NCBI GenBank assembly: GCA_937925895.1
Contig: CALANC010000192.1
Coordinates: forward strand, 1 to 8,967
Length of the DNA stretch: 8,967 nucleotides
Direction: 5' to 3'
From: an uncultured Desulfobacterales bacterium
GTDB lineage: Bacteria; Desulfobacterota; Desulfobacteria; Desulfobacterales; UBA11574
The position numbers and the translations under genes are program-made. Numbering within the stretch: position 1 is the first letter of the stretch; every line of letters begins with the position of its first letter. Below the pieces are notes generated by a model, which did no database searches, was not told where the DNA came from, and saw nothing but the letters and a program-made list of their open reading frames with translations. Of this stretch, positions 1 to 6,501 are shown in pieces.

Positions 1-51
1 GCCTTGAAGAAAATGGCATGACCTGAATTCATTTTTCAGAATTGGAGTTTT

Positions 52-1626
52 TTAAATTTTAAAACTCTCTGACATGCCGGCATACTTTTTTCGCAGCTTC
101 GGTTTTTCTATTTTGCCGGTGGGGTTGCGGGGCACCTCATCAAAAATAATCCTTCGGGGTCTTTTGAATCGGGGAAGCGCCTGACAAAAATCGTTTATTT
201 CCTCTTTAGTCAATTCCTCTCCGGGTTTTAATTGGATGATGGCCGTAGAGATTTCTCCAAGGCGCAGGCTGGGTAGTCCGATGACCGCCACATCAAAAAT
301 TTTAGGGTGGGTTTGAAGAAAATCTTCAATTTCAACCGGATATATGTTTTCTCCCCCGGTTATGATAACGTCTTTTTTCCTGTCAACCAACCATATAAAT
401 CCATCTTCGTCCTGCCGGGCAATATCTCCGGTTAGGAGCCAACTATCGATCAGAGAGGCTTTGGTTGCTTCAGGGTTGTTATAGTATTCTTTCATCACTC
501 CGGGGCCTTTCACCATCAGTTCGCCGGGCTGGCCGGGTTTGACAGCGTTCAACCGGTCGTCCACGATTTTGATCTCCCAATCAAATCCGGGTATGCCGAT
601 AGCTCCGACCTTGTGCATGTTCTCCATTCCGAGATGGACACATCCCGGTCCTGTACACTCCGTAAGGCCATAGTTGGTATCGTACAGGTGGTGGGGAAAA
701 ATTCTTTTCCATTCCTTGATCAAATTAGGAGGCACGGGCTGGGCGCCGATATGCATGAGTCGCCACTGGTCCAAGTTATAGTCTTTCAACTTCAATTCAC
801 CGCTTTGTACGGCAAAAAGAATGTCCAGCGCCCACGGAACCAAGAGCCAAACCACGGTCACCCTCTCTTCGGAAATAGCTTCCATAATCCACTTGGGCTC
901 AACGCCCTTTAGAATGACACTTCTTGCCCCGACAATGAAGTTGCCGAACCAGTGCATCTTGGCGCCTGTGTGATACAGAGGAGGAATGCAAAGAAAGTTG
1001 TCGTTGCGGGTTTGAAGGTGATGATGATTTTCCACATAGCAAGCAAATTCCAGATTTCTGTGGGTTAACAGGGTTGCCTTCGGGGTGCCGGTGGTACCTG
1101 AAGTGAAATATAAACCCGCCTCATCTGTAATTTGTATGTCAACTTTAGGGTCAACTTCAGGTTGGGATGAAAGCGTTTTTTGAAGGGAGGCTGCATAGTC
1201 GGGCCTGAGTTCTTCCGGCCCTACAAAAATATAAGTGTTTACCCATTTATCCAGGTCATTCTTTATGGAATGGATACGTTCAATGAACTCTTCTCCAAAA
1301 ATAATTACTTTGGCTTCTGCGGTCTCAACACAACGTTTGATTGTTTTTGCTACAAAACGAAAGTTTAAGGGGACGGCCCAGGCCCCTGTTCGTAATATTC
1401 CAAAATAAATAGGCAGCCATTCAATGCAGTTGGTCATCAAATGGACCACCCGGTCGCCTTTTTGGACGCCCATTGAAATGAGTGCATGGGCCAATTGGTT
1501 TGCCTGGTCGTCAAATTCTTGCCAGGTGATTTCTTTGCGCACGTTTTTGGAGGGTTCCCGCTCCACAAGAGCTGTTTCTTTTCCGTACATCCGTGCATTT
1601 CTTGCCAGTATTTCCGTGATCAGCAC
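52..1626 (-). CDS. Acyl-CoA synthetase (AMP-forming fatty acid/carboxylate-CoA ligase)
   Basis: This 524-aa cytoplasmic enzyme should activate a carboxylic acid with ATP to an acyl-adenylate and then transfer the acyl group to coenzyme A. The class I adenylate-forming motifs are present in order: the P-loop TSGTTGTPK (about 175-183), the MHIGAQPVP segment (291-299), NYGLTECTG (318-326), LLTGD with ATP-ribose-binding Asp401, the hinge DRKKD (415-419), GGENIYPVEIED (424-435) and the C-terminal catalytic Lys505 in PTGKIEK. Length is normal for the family and the gene looks intact. Translation starts at a GTG (first base 1626) preceded on the minus strand by AAGGAAG. An ATG two bases upstream in another frame stops at once. 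It is transcribed divergently from the accessory operon, and no partner gene is visible. The family is certain; the substrate (medium or long chain, or aromatic acid) cannot be told from sequence. Confidence 0.95.
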   Translation of the reverse strand: MLITEILARNARMYGKETALVEREPSKNVRKEITWQEFDDQANQLAHALISMGVQKGDRVVHLMTNCIEWLPIYFGILRTGAWAVPLNFRFVAKTIKRCVETAEAKVIIFGEEFIERIHSIKNDLDKWVNTYIFVGPEELRPDYAASLQKTLSSQPEVDPKVDIQITDEAGLYFTSGTTGTPKATLLTHRNLEFACYVENHHHLQTRNDNFLCIPPLYHTGAKMHWFGNFIVGARSVILKGVEPKWIMEAISEERVTVVWLLVPWALDILFAVQSGELKLKDYNLDQWRLMHIGAQPVPPNLIKEWKRIFPHHLYDTNYGLTECTGPGCVHLGMENMHKVGAIGIPGFDWEIKIVDDRLNAVKPGQPGELMVKGPGVMKEYYNNPEATKASLIDSWLLTGDIARQDEDGFIWLVDRKKDVIITGGENIYPVEIEDFLQTHPKIFDVAVIGLPSLRLGEISTAIIQLKPGEELTKEEINDFCQALPRFKRPRRIIFDEVPRNPTGKIEKPKLRKKYAGMSESFKI

Positions 1627-1661
1627 ATATCTTCCTTTCAGCGTTCGGATTTTTTTGAAAG

Positions 1662-1690
1662 TGGATATCAGATCGGTTCGTAATGGTCAA
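1662..1690 (-). promoter_or_regulatory. Weak candidate sigma70 promoter for the acyl-CoA ligase
   Basis: On the minus strand a TTGACC hexamer (1685-1690) lies 17 nt from TATCCA (1662-1667). The -35 is good (5/6) but the -10 matches only 3/6. Initiation would fall near 1655, giving a leader of about 30 nt that includes the AAGGAAG ribosome-binding site of the GTG start. It is placed well for the ligase, but the poor -10 keeps this tentative. Confidence 0.3.
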
Positions 1691-1791
1691 GGCGAATAAG
1701 GGAAGCTCTCCGCTCGAATGGTCGGAGGACCTGTCCACCGACAATGCCTTTTGGCAGAGAGCAAATGATCAAAATTATCCTGGCCGGTTGT

Positions 1792-1820
1792 TTGACAATA
1801 TCATGTATATTCGCTATATG
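1792..1820 (+). promoter_or_regulatory. Sigma70-like promoter of the accessory operon
   Basis: A perfect TTGACA (1792-1797) is followed after exactly 17 nt by TATATG (1815-1820), which matches the -10 consensus at 4/6, in AT-rich surroundings. Initiation would be near 1827, about 145 nt before the first gene of the operon at 1973. It is the best housekeeping-type promoter I see in the window, and no other gene lies between it and the small ORF. Confidence 0.6.
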
Positions 1821-1865
1821 TTATCTATTCTAATCTCTTTTTGACCGGCAACAGCGAGTTTATTC

Positions 1866-1883
1866 CCCGCAGCTTGCTGTGGG
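1866..1883 (+). repeat. Leader hairpin repeat, copy 1
   Basis: The arms CCCGCAG and CTGTGGG form a 7-bp stem (one G-U pair) around a CTTG loop. The core GCAGCTTGCTGT recurs in copy 2, 66 nt downstream. It lies in the predicted untranslated leader of the accessory operon. The form resembles short dispersed palindromic repeats of deltaproteobacterial genomes; that resemblance is recall and was not searched. Confidence 0.6.
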
Positions 1884-1930
1884 AAGAGCGAGCGGATGTA
1901 AAAACCGCAGAATTCCTTACCGGAAAGATG

Positions 1931-1950
1931 CCTTGCAGCTTGCTGTAGGG
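1931..1950 (+). repeat. Leader hairpin repeat, copy 2
   Basis: The arms CCTTGCAG and CTGTAGGG give an 8-bp stem (two G-U pairs) with the same CTTG loop as copy 1. Where copy 1 has the pair C1868-G1881, this copy has T1934-A1947, a compensatory change that keeps the stem. Two weaker hairpins lie between the copies: GCGG/CCGC at 1892-1908 and TTCC/GGAA at 1913-1925. The stem ends 22 nt before the ATG at 1973. Confidence 0.6.
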
Positions 1951-1972
1951 TGCTCTTCAAATGTGGTGACAG

Positions 1973-2194
1973 ATGGTAAAAAACCCGCAACGGCTGAAAA
2001 AATTTCAAGCCGACTTTTACAAAAAGGAAGGACCTCTGTCCTTTTCTCATTCCTTAAAAATTTTTACATCCCTGTGGAATGAAGGCGTAACGCTGGGGGT
2101 ACTCCCCTTAAAAAAGCCGTTAGAAGGAATAGAGACAGACATCAAGATTGCCCGTGTCCTGAATTCATGTTTGAAAAACTCCTGTCGAGAATAG
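1973..2194 (+). CDS. Small 73-aa protein overlapping the nucleotidyltransferase gene
   Basis: This is a small, basic, soluble protein with no signal peptide or membrane segment. The sequence looks like a real protein rather than a shadow frame: an amphipathic helix-rich N-terminus (RLKKFQADFYKKEGPLSF), a central SLKIFTSLWNEGVTLGV and a C-terminal block LEGIETDIKIARVLNSC. I recall similar small conserved proteins next to nucleotidyltransferase genes but cannot confirm this. The ATG at 1973 is the first start after an in-frame stop (TGA 1967-1969); a GGTGA only 3 nt upstream is a poor ribosome-binding site. Its end overlaps the next ORF by 28 nt in a different frame, suggesting translational coupling and a joint function, possibly antitoxin or partner. 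No Rx4-6H motif is present, so it is not a HEPN toxin. The function is unknown. Confidence 0.7.
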   Translation: MVKNPQRLKKFQADFYKKEGPLSFSHSLKIFTSLWNEGVTLGVLPLKKPLEGIETDIKIARVLNSCLKNSCRE

Positions 2195-2730
2195 GCCTGT
2201 GCCTTGAAAATCAAAACCTCCCCTATATGATCATCGGTGGGCAGGCGGTATTGCTTTATGGAGAACCTCGCCTGACCAAAGACATAGATGTTACCCTCGG
2301 CGTAAACATTGACCAACTCGATCACCTGTTACTCGCCCTTCGAGATCTTTCCCTGACACCTCTTCCTGAGGATATGGAGTCTTTTGTCAAGGAAACGATG
2401 GTTTTACCAACACAACATGAACAGACCGGAATAAGAGTCGACTTTATTTTTTCATATACCCCTTATGAGAAAAATGCCATTAAGCGCGCAAGAACCGTAA
2501 TGATCTTAGGTCAAAAGGTAGCCTTTGCCGCTCCGGAAGATCTCATCACTCATAAAGTCTTTGCGGGCCGCCCCAGAGATCTGGAAGATGTGAGGAGCAT
2601 TCTTCTTAGGAATCCGGATATCGACCTTCAATATATACGAAAATGGTTGAGAGAATTCGACGAATCGTCCCATAATGAAACATTTCTGGAAAATTTTGAA
2701 AAAATATTTAAAGATATAAATCATCTCTAA
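2167..2730 (+). CDS. Nucleotidyltransferase-fold protein (MNT / AbiEii / DUF6036-like)
   Basis: This 187-aa protein has the polymerase-beta-type nucleotidyltransferase signature. IIGGQAVLLYG (22-32) is the glycine-rich strand-helix, and KDIDV carries the metal-binding pair Asp39 and Asp41. RVDFIF supplies a third acidic residue, Asp92. Lys130 and RDLEDV (137-142) match the C-terminal conserved block of AbiEii/MNT-like stand-alone enzymes. All expected catalytic residues are present, so it is probably active. Relatives transfer NMPs to RNA, protein or small molecules and often serve as toxin or antitoxin; which applies here cannot be told. The ATG at 2167 lacks a clear Shine-Dalgarno sequence but lies inside the end of the 73-aa gene, so coupling by terminating ribosomes is likely. 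The next gene starts 42 nt after its stop. Confidence 0.88.
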   Translation: MFEKLLSRIGLCLENQNLPYMIIGGQAVLLYGEPRLTKDIDVTLGVNIDQLDHLLLALRDLSLTPLPEDMESFVKETMVLPTQHEQTGIRVDFIFSYTPYEKNAIKRARTVMILGQKVAFAAPEDLITHKVFAGRPRDLEDVRSILLRNPDIDLQYIRKWLREFDESSHNETFLENFEKIFKDINHL

Positions 2731-2772
2731 AAGAGTTGATAATTTTGGCAGGATCCAAGAGGTCAAGGGTTT

Positions 2773-5589
2773 ATGGAAAGGCTAAAAATACTTACAGCAG
2801 CTCGCTCTCCAAAGGCCGGAATTAAGTTGTTCGAGGCCATGGCGTCCGAGACCCTGCACCATTACGGGTATCGACCTGATCGTGTCCTGAACATAGACGA
2901 CTCCGGCATGGAAATCGAAATTGAAGGAAAACATAAACCAACCGGCACATCCTTCTACGCAGCGTGCAAGTGTGGTGAAAAAGATATTTCTTTAAAAGAA
3001 ATCCAAGCATTTTATGGCAACTATATGACAAAATGGCACAAAGACAAAGAGTGTCATGGCCTGTTTATTGTACTACCCGGCGTTGCTTTGCCGGCCAAAG
3101 AATTTTATCGGGATCAAATAGAGAGCAACCCGGATGTAACCGTGCGACTTTTCGAAGAAACGGATGTTCTTAAAGCGATTTCAGAAACACATGGAGTTGT
3201 CGGTCCGGGGCATGTCGGCAAGCTTATGGTTAGGGGTATGGGGAAGCTGGGTGATTGCTTGCTGCTTTATACGCAAAAAGGATTATTTTGGGTCCAGTAT
3301 ATTATCTCTCACGGGAATAAAACACCGGATAGAATCGCACTGTTTAGTGCCGGCGGAGCTCCGTTGTCAGACAAATCGATTTTAAGTTATATTGTCAAGC
3401 TGTATCCGGAACTTGATAATTTTGAAAAAATCTATGTGGAAGATACCGCTGCATTTCAGGCGGATCTGTTTCAAGATGAGGAAGAAATAATCGAGCTCAA
3501 AGGAAGCTCCGAATGCTTTCAGTATAGATGCCCGGCATCAGCTAAACATTTTGTTGGCAGAAAATCCTTAATTGCAGAACTCGACGCCTTTTCAGTCCAG
3601 GTAATTAATAAGAACACCTCACTCCGCTGCATGTTGTTTGAGTCTCCTTCGGGTTGGGGGAAAAGTTCGATGATTCTTGCCGGTATCGCACATTTGAGCG
3701 AAATGGGCCACTGTGCTCTGGCTGTCGACTCCCGATCGGCGTTATCACCCCGGTTCATAGTACATGTCGTCGATTATGCTGTCCGGCGACTGGGGGACTC
3801 AGATGATCTCATCAGCGACAAATATCATTCAAAATCGATTACCCGGTTTGACAGCGCCGTCAAAGCGATTCTCAACATCGGCAAAATCCTCGAATCCCAG
3901 GGCAAACTCATGGTTGTTTTTCTGGACCACTTCGAGACGATTTTATTTATGCCGGAGGTTCTAAAACATGTAAGGAATCTATTTCTAAAAGTGATTGAGG
4001 CGAAAACGAATGTGATATTTTGTTTTTCGTGGAAAACGGATGTTATCGGTTCGAACAATGCCGTCTCCGGCGATTTTTATAACCTCGTTTTTGACTCGAG
4101 CAAACATATCATGTTGGGCCCTTTTTCCGACGTGGAATCGAATGTTCTCTTTGATCGGTTAAGTGGGGAGCTAGACGAAATCCTAAGAAAAGACCTTAAA
4201 TTTTTCCTCTCTGAATTTTCGCACGGTTATCCCTGGCTGTTGAAAAGGCTTTGTGCTCATGTCAGAGCACAAATACAGGCCGGCGTGACGCAGGCGAGCA
4301 TTGCAAAAGACATCCACAACATTGAGAAAATTATCCGTGCCGATTTGTACGAGTTGTCGGAAGATGAAAAAGCATCGTTATATTATATGGCAAACGTCGC
4401 ACCGGTCCGTATGTCTACCTTAAGTAAAATACTTGATCCCCCTATTTTCCAAAGCCTTGTTCGCCGAGAATTGGTTGTAAAAATCGGCAACAGTTGTGAC
4501 CTTTACTCGAACACCTTCAGTGACTATCTCAACACTCAAGTTTCCCCCGTCTTGGAAAGCTACATTTTTCAAACGCAGATAGGACACGTTATTAAGGCTA
4601 TGAGAATTTTATCAGCGGCGAACGGTCCAATTGAAACGATCGAATTTAAAAAACAAACCGGTTTTTCGGACAAACTATTTTACCGGCTCATAAGAGACAT
4701 GGCCTTGTTTGGACTTGTTCAGCTCGGCAACGGAACCGCAGCCTTGCAGGAAAAATTTTCCCAATCGCCTCAAGAAAATGTCGTTTTATTGCGAAAGCAC
4801 CTGAAAAACCGTCTTCAAGGAAACCGGCTGGTACGATTGCTTTTAAAAACTTTAGAAGAAAAGAGAAGATTGACCATAAGTGAAGTCTCCGGAGTTCTGG
4901 AGACGTCATGTCCCTATATTTCAGCCACCAGACCGGCCTGGTTAACGCATGCCCGAATCATCGTCAAATGGATGGATGCTTCTGATTTAGCGGTTTTAGA
5001 CCCAAAAAATAAATGTATCATTCGTTTTGATCCTGAGACAGAGATCCGTGAACGCCGGTTATTGTTACCTAAAAGACGCGGAGCCAAAACTCCCTGGATT
5101 CAGTACGCCCATGTTGAGAACACCGCTGCCAGGCTTGTTCGTGCGCTTGAAGAAGACGGCAGGGTGGATTGGACGGGCCTGAGCAAACATACAATTTTTA
5201 GAGCTCTGGCGGCTTTGGAAGACTTGGGCTTTATACAAAGGAGAGCGCCGTTGATAAAATTGCTTCCTAAGGGGATGGCGTTTGCCTTAAACCCTGCCGA
5301 GCGTTCCCTTCTATTTGCTGAAGGCGCTTTGCAAATCGATTCGTTTGCCATGTTTATAAAAATACTTAACACCTATAAAAATGAAGGTAATACGTTGTTA
5401 AAGATAGGTCTTGAGCTGAGAGAAAAACTTGGGGCCGGTTGGAAGCAGAGCACTGCCGAAACGATCGCTCAAATTATGTTGGACTGGGCACGTCATGCAG
5501 AGCAGGCCCCCGGAGTGTTTGCTGACTCGCGAAGGGGGCCGCTAAAAGGCTGGAAAAGGAAGAATAACGGTCAGATGGCTCTTTTTTGA
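2773..5589 (+). CDS. Nuclease-like / STAND-like P-loop ATPase with winged-helix C-terminus and clamp-binding tail
   Basis: This is a 938-aa soluble multidomain protein. Residues about 15-135 resemble a Mrr-like PD-(D/E)xK fold (GIKLFEAMASETLHHYGY helix, acidic strand 47-51, FYAACKC strand 61-67, helix from 74). The segment 145-245 is unassigned. An AAA_16/STAND-type NTPase spans about 255-500: HFVGRKSLI lead-in, Walker A SPSGWGKS (291-298; Ser replaces the usual first Gly), Walker B VVFLDHFE (381-388) and SHGYPWLLKRL (483-493), like the STAND GxP region. From about 520 to 835 several segments look like winged helices (e.g. 785-825), followed by a helical 840-910. A basic flexible tail ends in QMALF, like bacterial sliding-clamp-binding peptides. 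AAGAGGT precedes the ATG by about 9 nt. The stop overlaps ATG 5589 (TGATG). Domain order resembles antiviral STAND proteins, but there are no obvious TPRs, so a defence or DNA-surveillance role is inference. Confidence 0.75.
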   Translation: MERLKILTAARSPKAGIKLFEAMASETLHHYGYRPDRVLNIDDSGMEIEIEGKHKPTGTSFYAACKCGEKDISLKEIQAFYGNYMTKWHKDKECHGLFIVLPGVALPAKEFYRDQIESNPDVTVRLFEETDVLKAISETHGVVGPGHVGKLMVRGMGKLGDCLLLYTQKGLFWVQYIISHGNKTPDRIALFSAGGAPLSDKSILSYIVKLYPELDNFEKIYVEDTAAFQADLFQDEEEIIELKGSSECFQYRCPASAKHFVGRKSLIAELDAFSVQVINKNTSLRCMLFESPSGWGKSSMILAGIAHLSEMGHCALAVDSRSALSPRFIVHVVDYAVRRLGDSDDLISDKYHSKSITRFDSAVKAILNIGKILESQGKLMVVFLDHFETILFMPEVLKHVRNLFLKVIEAKTNVIFCFSWKTDVIGSNNAVSGDFYNLVFDSSKHIMLGPFSDVESNVLFDRLSGELDEILRKDLKFFLSEFSHGYPWLLKRLCAHVRAQIQAGVTQASIAKDIHNIEKIIRADLYELSEDEKASLYYMANVAPVRMSTLSKILDPPIFQSLVRRELVVKIGNSCDLYSNTFSDYLNTQVSPVLESYIFQTQIGHVIKAMRILSAANGPIETIEFKKQTGFSDKLFYRLIRDMALFGLVQLGNGTAALQEKFSQSPQENVVLLRKHLKNRLQGNRLVRLLLKTLEEKRRLTISEVSGVLETSCPYISATRPAWLTHARIIVKWMDASDLAVLDPKNKCIIRFDPETEIRERRLLLPKRRGAKTPWIQYAHVENTAARLVRALEEDGRVDWTGLSKHTIFRALAALEDLGFIQRRAPLIKLLPKGMAFALNPAERSLLFAEGALQIDSFAMFIKILNTYKNEGNTLLKIGLELREKLGAGWKQSTAETIAQIMLDWARHAEQAPGVFADSRRGPLKGWKRKNNGQMALF

Positions 5590-5633
5590 TGGAAATTAGA
5601 ATCTTGAAAACCGAAGGAACAAGCAGAGTTTGA
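5589..5633 (+). other. Short coupled reading frame, possible lost N-terminus of the 140-aa gene
   Basis: An ATG overlaps the stop of the ATPase gene (TGATG) and encodes MEIRILKTEGTSRV before a TGA at 5631-5633. Adding a single base in the T-run near 5629-5631 would join it to the next frame as ...GTSRVLILFDGTYRL, a smooth protein sequence. It may therefore be the true start of the downstream gene, separated by a one-base deletion, a programmed shift or a sequencing error. Alternatively it is a meaningless coupling peptide. Confidence 0.4.
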
Positions 5634-6052
5634 TTCTATTCGACGGAACATATCGTTTGCAAAGGCAGGGAGATGCACCTTTTCAGCCCATTGGTCAATG
5701 GGCCTACTCATGGAGGTTGAGGATCATTGATTTATCCATGAGCAAACCGGATGTGAAGTATTTGCGACCTTATATCGTGGTGGCGACCCAAACCGGAGAA
5801 GGTATTTTCAAAACAACCTGCGCAGAGAGCTTGGGGAAACGCATATGCAGGGACTTTGAACTAAATATCGAGGAAGTTCTCTGGGCTGAACATTATCCAG
5901 ACGAGCCCGCTCTTTATGTTGCGAATTTTACGCCCAAGTCGTATTTTGGCACGGAAATATTTTTTAACATAGATTGGAGACCGGCCAGACAAAATGAGCT
6001 TGAAGCCATCCAATACTTCATCCCTGAAACCGAAAATATAACCTGCCCTTAA
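5630..6052 (+). CDS. Unknown protein of about 140 aa, last gene of the accessory operon
   Basis: I do not recognise this family. As read, it starts at a TTG (5630) with AAGGA about 11 nt upstream, a slightly long spacing; no ATG lies between the in-frame stop at 5597-5599 and this point. The protein is soluble and rich in aromatic residues, with strand-like stretches (GQWAYSWRLRIIDLS about 22-36, YLRPYIVVATQTG about 44-56, ALYVANFTP about 93-101) and a SLGKRICRDF helix near 67-76. This suggests a compact alpha/beta or beta-sheet domain. No catalytic motif, signal peptide or membrane segment is visible. It follows the ATPase gene by only 40 nt, so it is probably co-transcribed and may be an accessory, immunity or regulatory partner. 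The original start may be ATG 5589 in another frame. Confidence 0.65.
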   Translation: MILFDGTYRLQRQGDAPFQPIGQWAYSWRLRIIDLSMSKPDVKYLRPYIVVATQTGEGIFKTTCAESLGKRICRDFELNIEEVLWAEHYPDEPALYVANFTPKSYFGTEIFFNIDWRPARQNELEAIQYFIPETENITCP

Positions 6053-6112
6053 CCCGTATCCAAACTATCAACCCTTCCCTACCCGTTTTTCCTTGCATCT
6101 TGCCACCCAATC

Positions 6113-6131
6113 CTGGATAATAAGTATCCAG
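6113..6131. repeat. Hairpin CTGGATA / TATCCAG
   Basis: A perfect 7-bp stem closes a 5-nt loop (ATAAG), 60 nt after the last gene of the accessory operon. No T-run follows on either strand, so it is not a convincing intrinsic terminator. It shares the loop-plus-arm sequence AAGTATCC with the hairpin at 6154-6174. Confidence 0.45.
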
Positions 6132-6153
6132 ATTAATCCGATAATGCCATAAG

Positions 6154-6174
6154 AGCGGGTAAAAAGTATCCGCT
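6154..6174. repeat. Hairpin AGCGGGTA / TATCCGCT
   Basis: An 8-bp stem with one G-U pair closes an AAAAG loop. It is followed by only three T residues, so it could be a weak terminator or mRNA 3'-end stabiliser for the accessory operon, or one unit of a small tandem palindrome pair with 6113-6131. Confidence 0.4.
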
Positions 6175-6302
6175 TTGGGTATGAATTCGAAAAGGCCCAA
6201 AAGCACGTTTTTATTCATATTTTATATAAACCGCCGGGTGATTTAGTTTAGACCGGGAAGCTGTCTCAACAATCGATAGCAGTGGTTATCTGACCGGGAA
6301 AA

Positions 6303-6380
6303 TGGAATATTGGAATAATGGAAAAATGTTTTATTCCTTTGGTACTCAACATTCCACAATTTCATCATTCCAAGGTTCCA
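6303..6380. repeat. Long imperfect inverted repeat of TGGAATA-type units
   Basis: The left arm (6303-6323) is built of TGGAATA/TGGAATAA/TGGAA units. The right arm (6360-6380) has the complementary TTCCA/ATTCCA units. Of 21 facing positions, 19 can pair (two G-U), with mismatches only at 6309 and 6317, around a loop of 36 nt. Such TTCCA-rich palindromes look like miniature dispersed repeats; no transposase or target-site duplication was seen. It lies upstream of the kinase operon, between it and the accessory operon. Confidence 0.65.
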
Positions 6381-6473
6381 AAACACCGATTCAGCTTCGG
6401 TTCTTGTATAATCAACAACTTTTCAGATACCTGACAGTCGCTCTTGGACAAAATTGTACCGGGTGCCTGCCTT

Positions 6474-6489
6474 TGGCATCAAATTTGCG
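6474..6489 (+). promoter_or_regulatory. Sigma54-like -24/-12 element before the sensor kinase
   Basis: TGGCAT (6474-6479), five bases and TTGC (6485-6488) match the consensus TGGCAY-N5-TTGCW in the invariant GG and GC with correct spacing; the final W is G. The operon it precedes encodes an NtrC-type sigma54 activator, so autoregulation would be sensible. Against it, initiation would fall near 6500, only about 2 nt before the kinase ATG, implying an almost leaderless mRNA. It may be a chance match. Confidence 0.35.
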
Positions 6490-6501
6490 TAATCAATAGT
6501 C

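Noticed and set aside
613..912. Open frame on the plus strand inside the acyl-CoA ligase gene (also 1180-1368, 1424-1699)
   Set aside because: Antisense shadows of a well-conserved gene; compositions are not protein-like and no start signals were seen.
1511..1744. Minus-strand frame over the start of the ligase gene
   Set aside because: It overlaps the ligase N-terminus in another frame and shows no recognisable motif; the GTG-started ligase has a good ribosome-binding site.
1814..2325. Minus-strand frames opposite the operon leader, the small gene and the nucleotidyltransferase
   Set aside because: They run through the hairpin repeats and opposite genes with better support; likely shadows.
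4699..4710. Second MALF string inside the ATPase (residues 643-646)
   Set aside because: It lacks the upstream Gln and lies in a predicted folded winged-helix segment, so it is not a clamp-binding candidate.
2773..6052. Restriction-modification system
   Set aside because: A nuclease-like domain is present, but there is no methyltransferase motif in any frame and no specificity subunit.
6154..6180. Intrinsic terminator of the accessory operon
   Set aside because: The stem is adequate, but only three T residues follow before GGG; listed as a hairpin instead.
6018..6218. Minus-strand 66-aa frame after the accessory operon
   Set aside because: It spans the two hairpins and the end of the upstream gene, with no motif or ribosome-binding site.
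6407..6412. Perfect TATAAT hexamer upstream of the kinase
   Set aside because: No -35-like hexamer at 16-18 nt and no TG extension, so not called as a promoter, though it could contribute.
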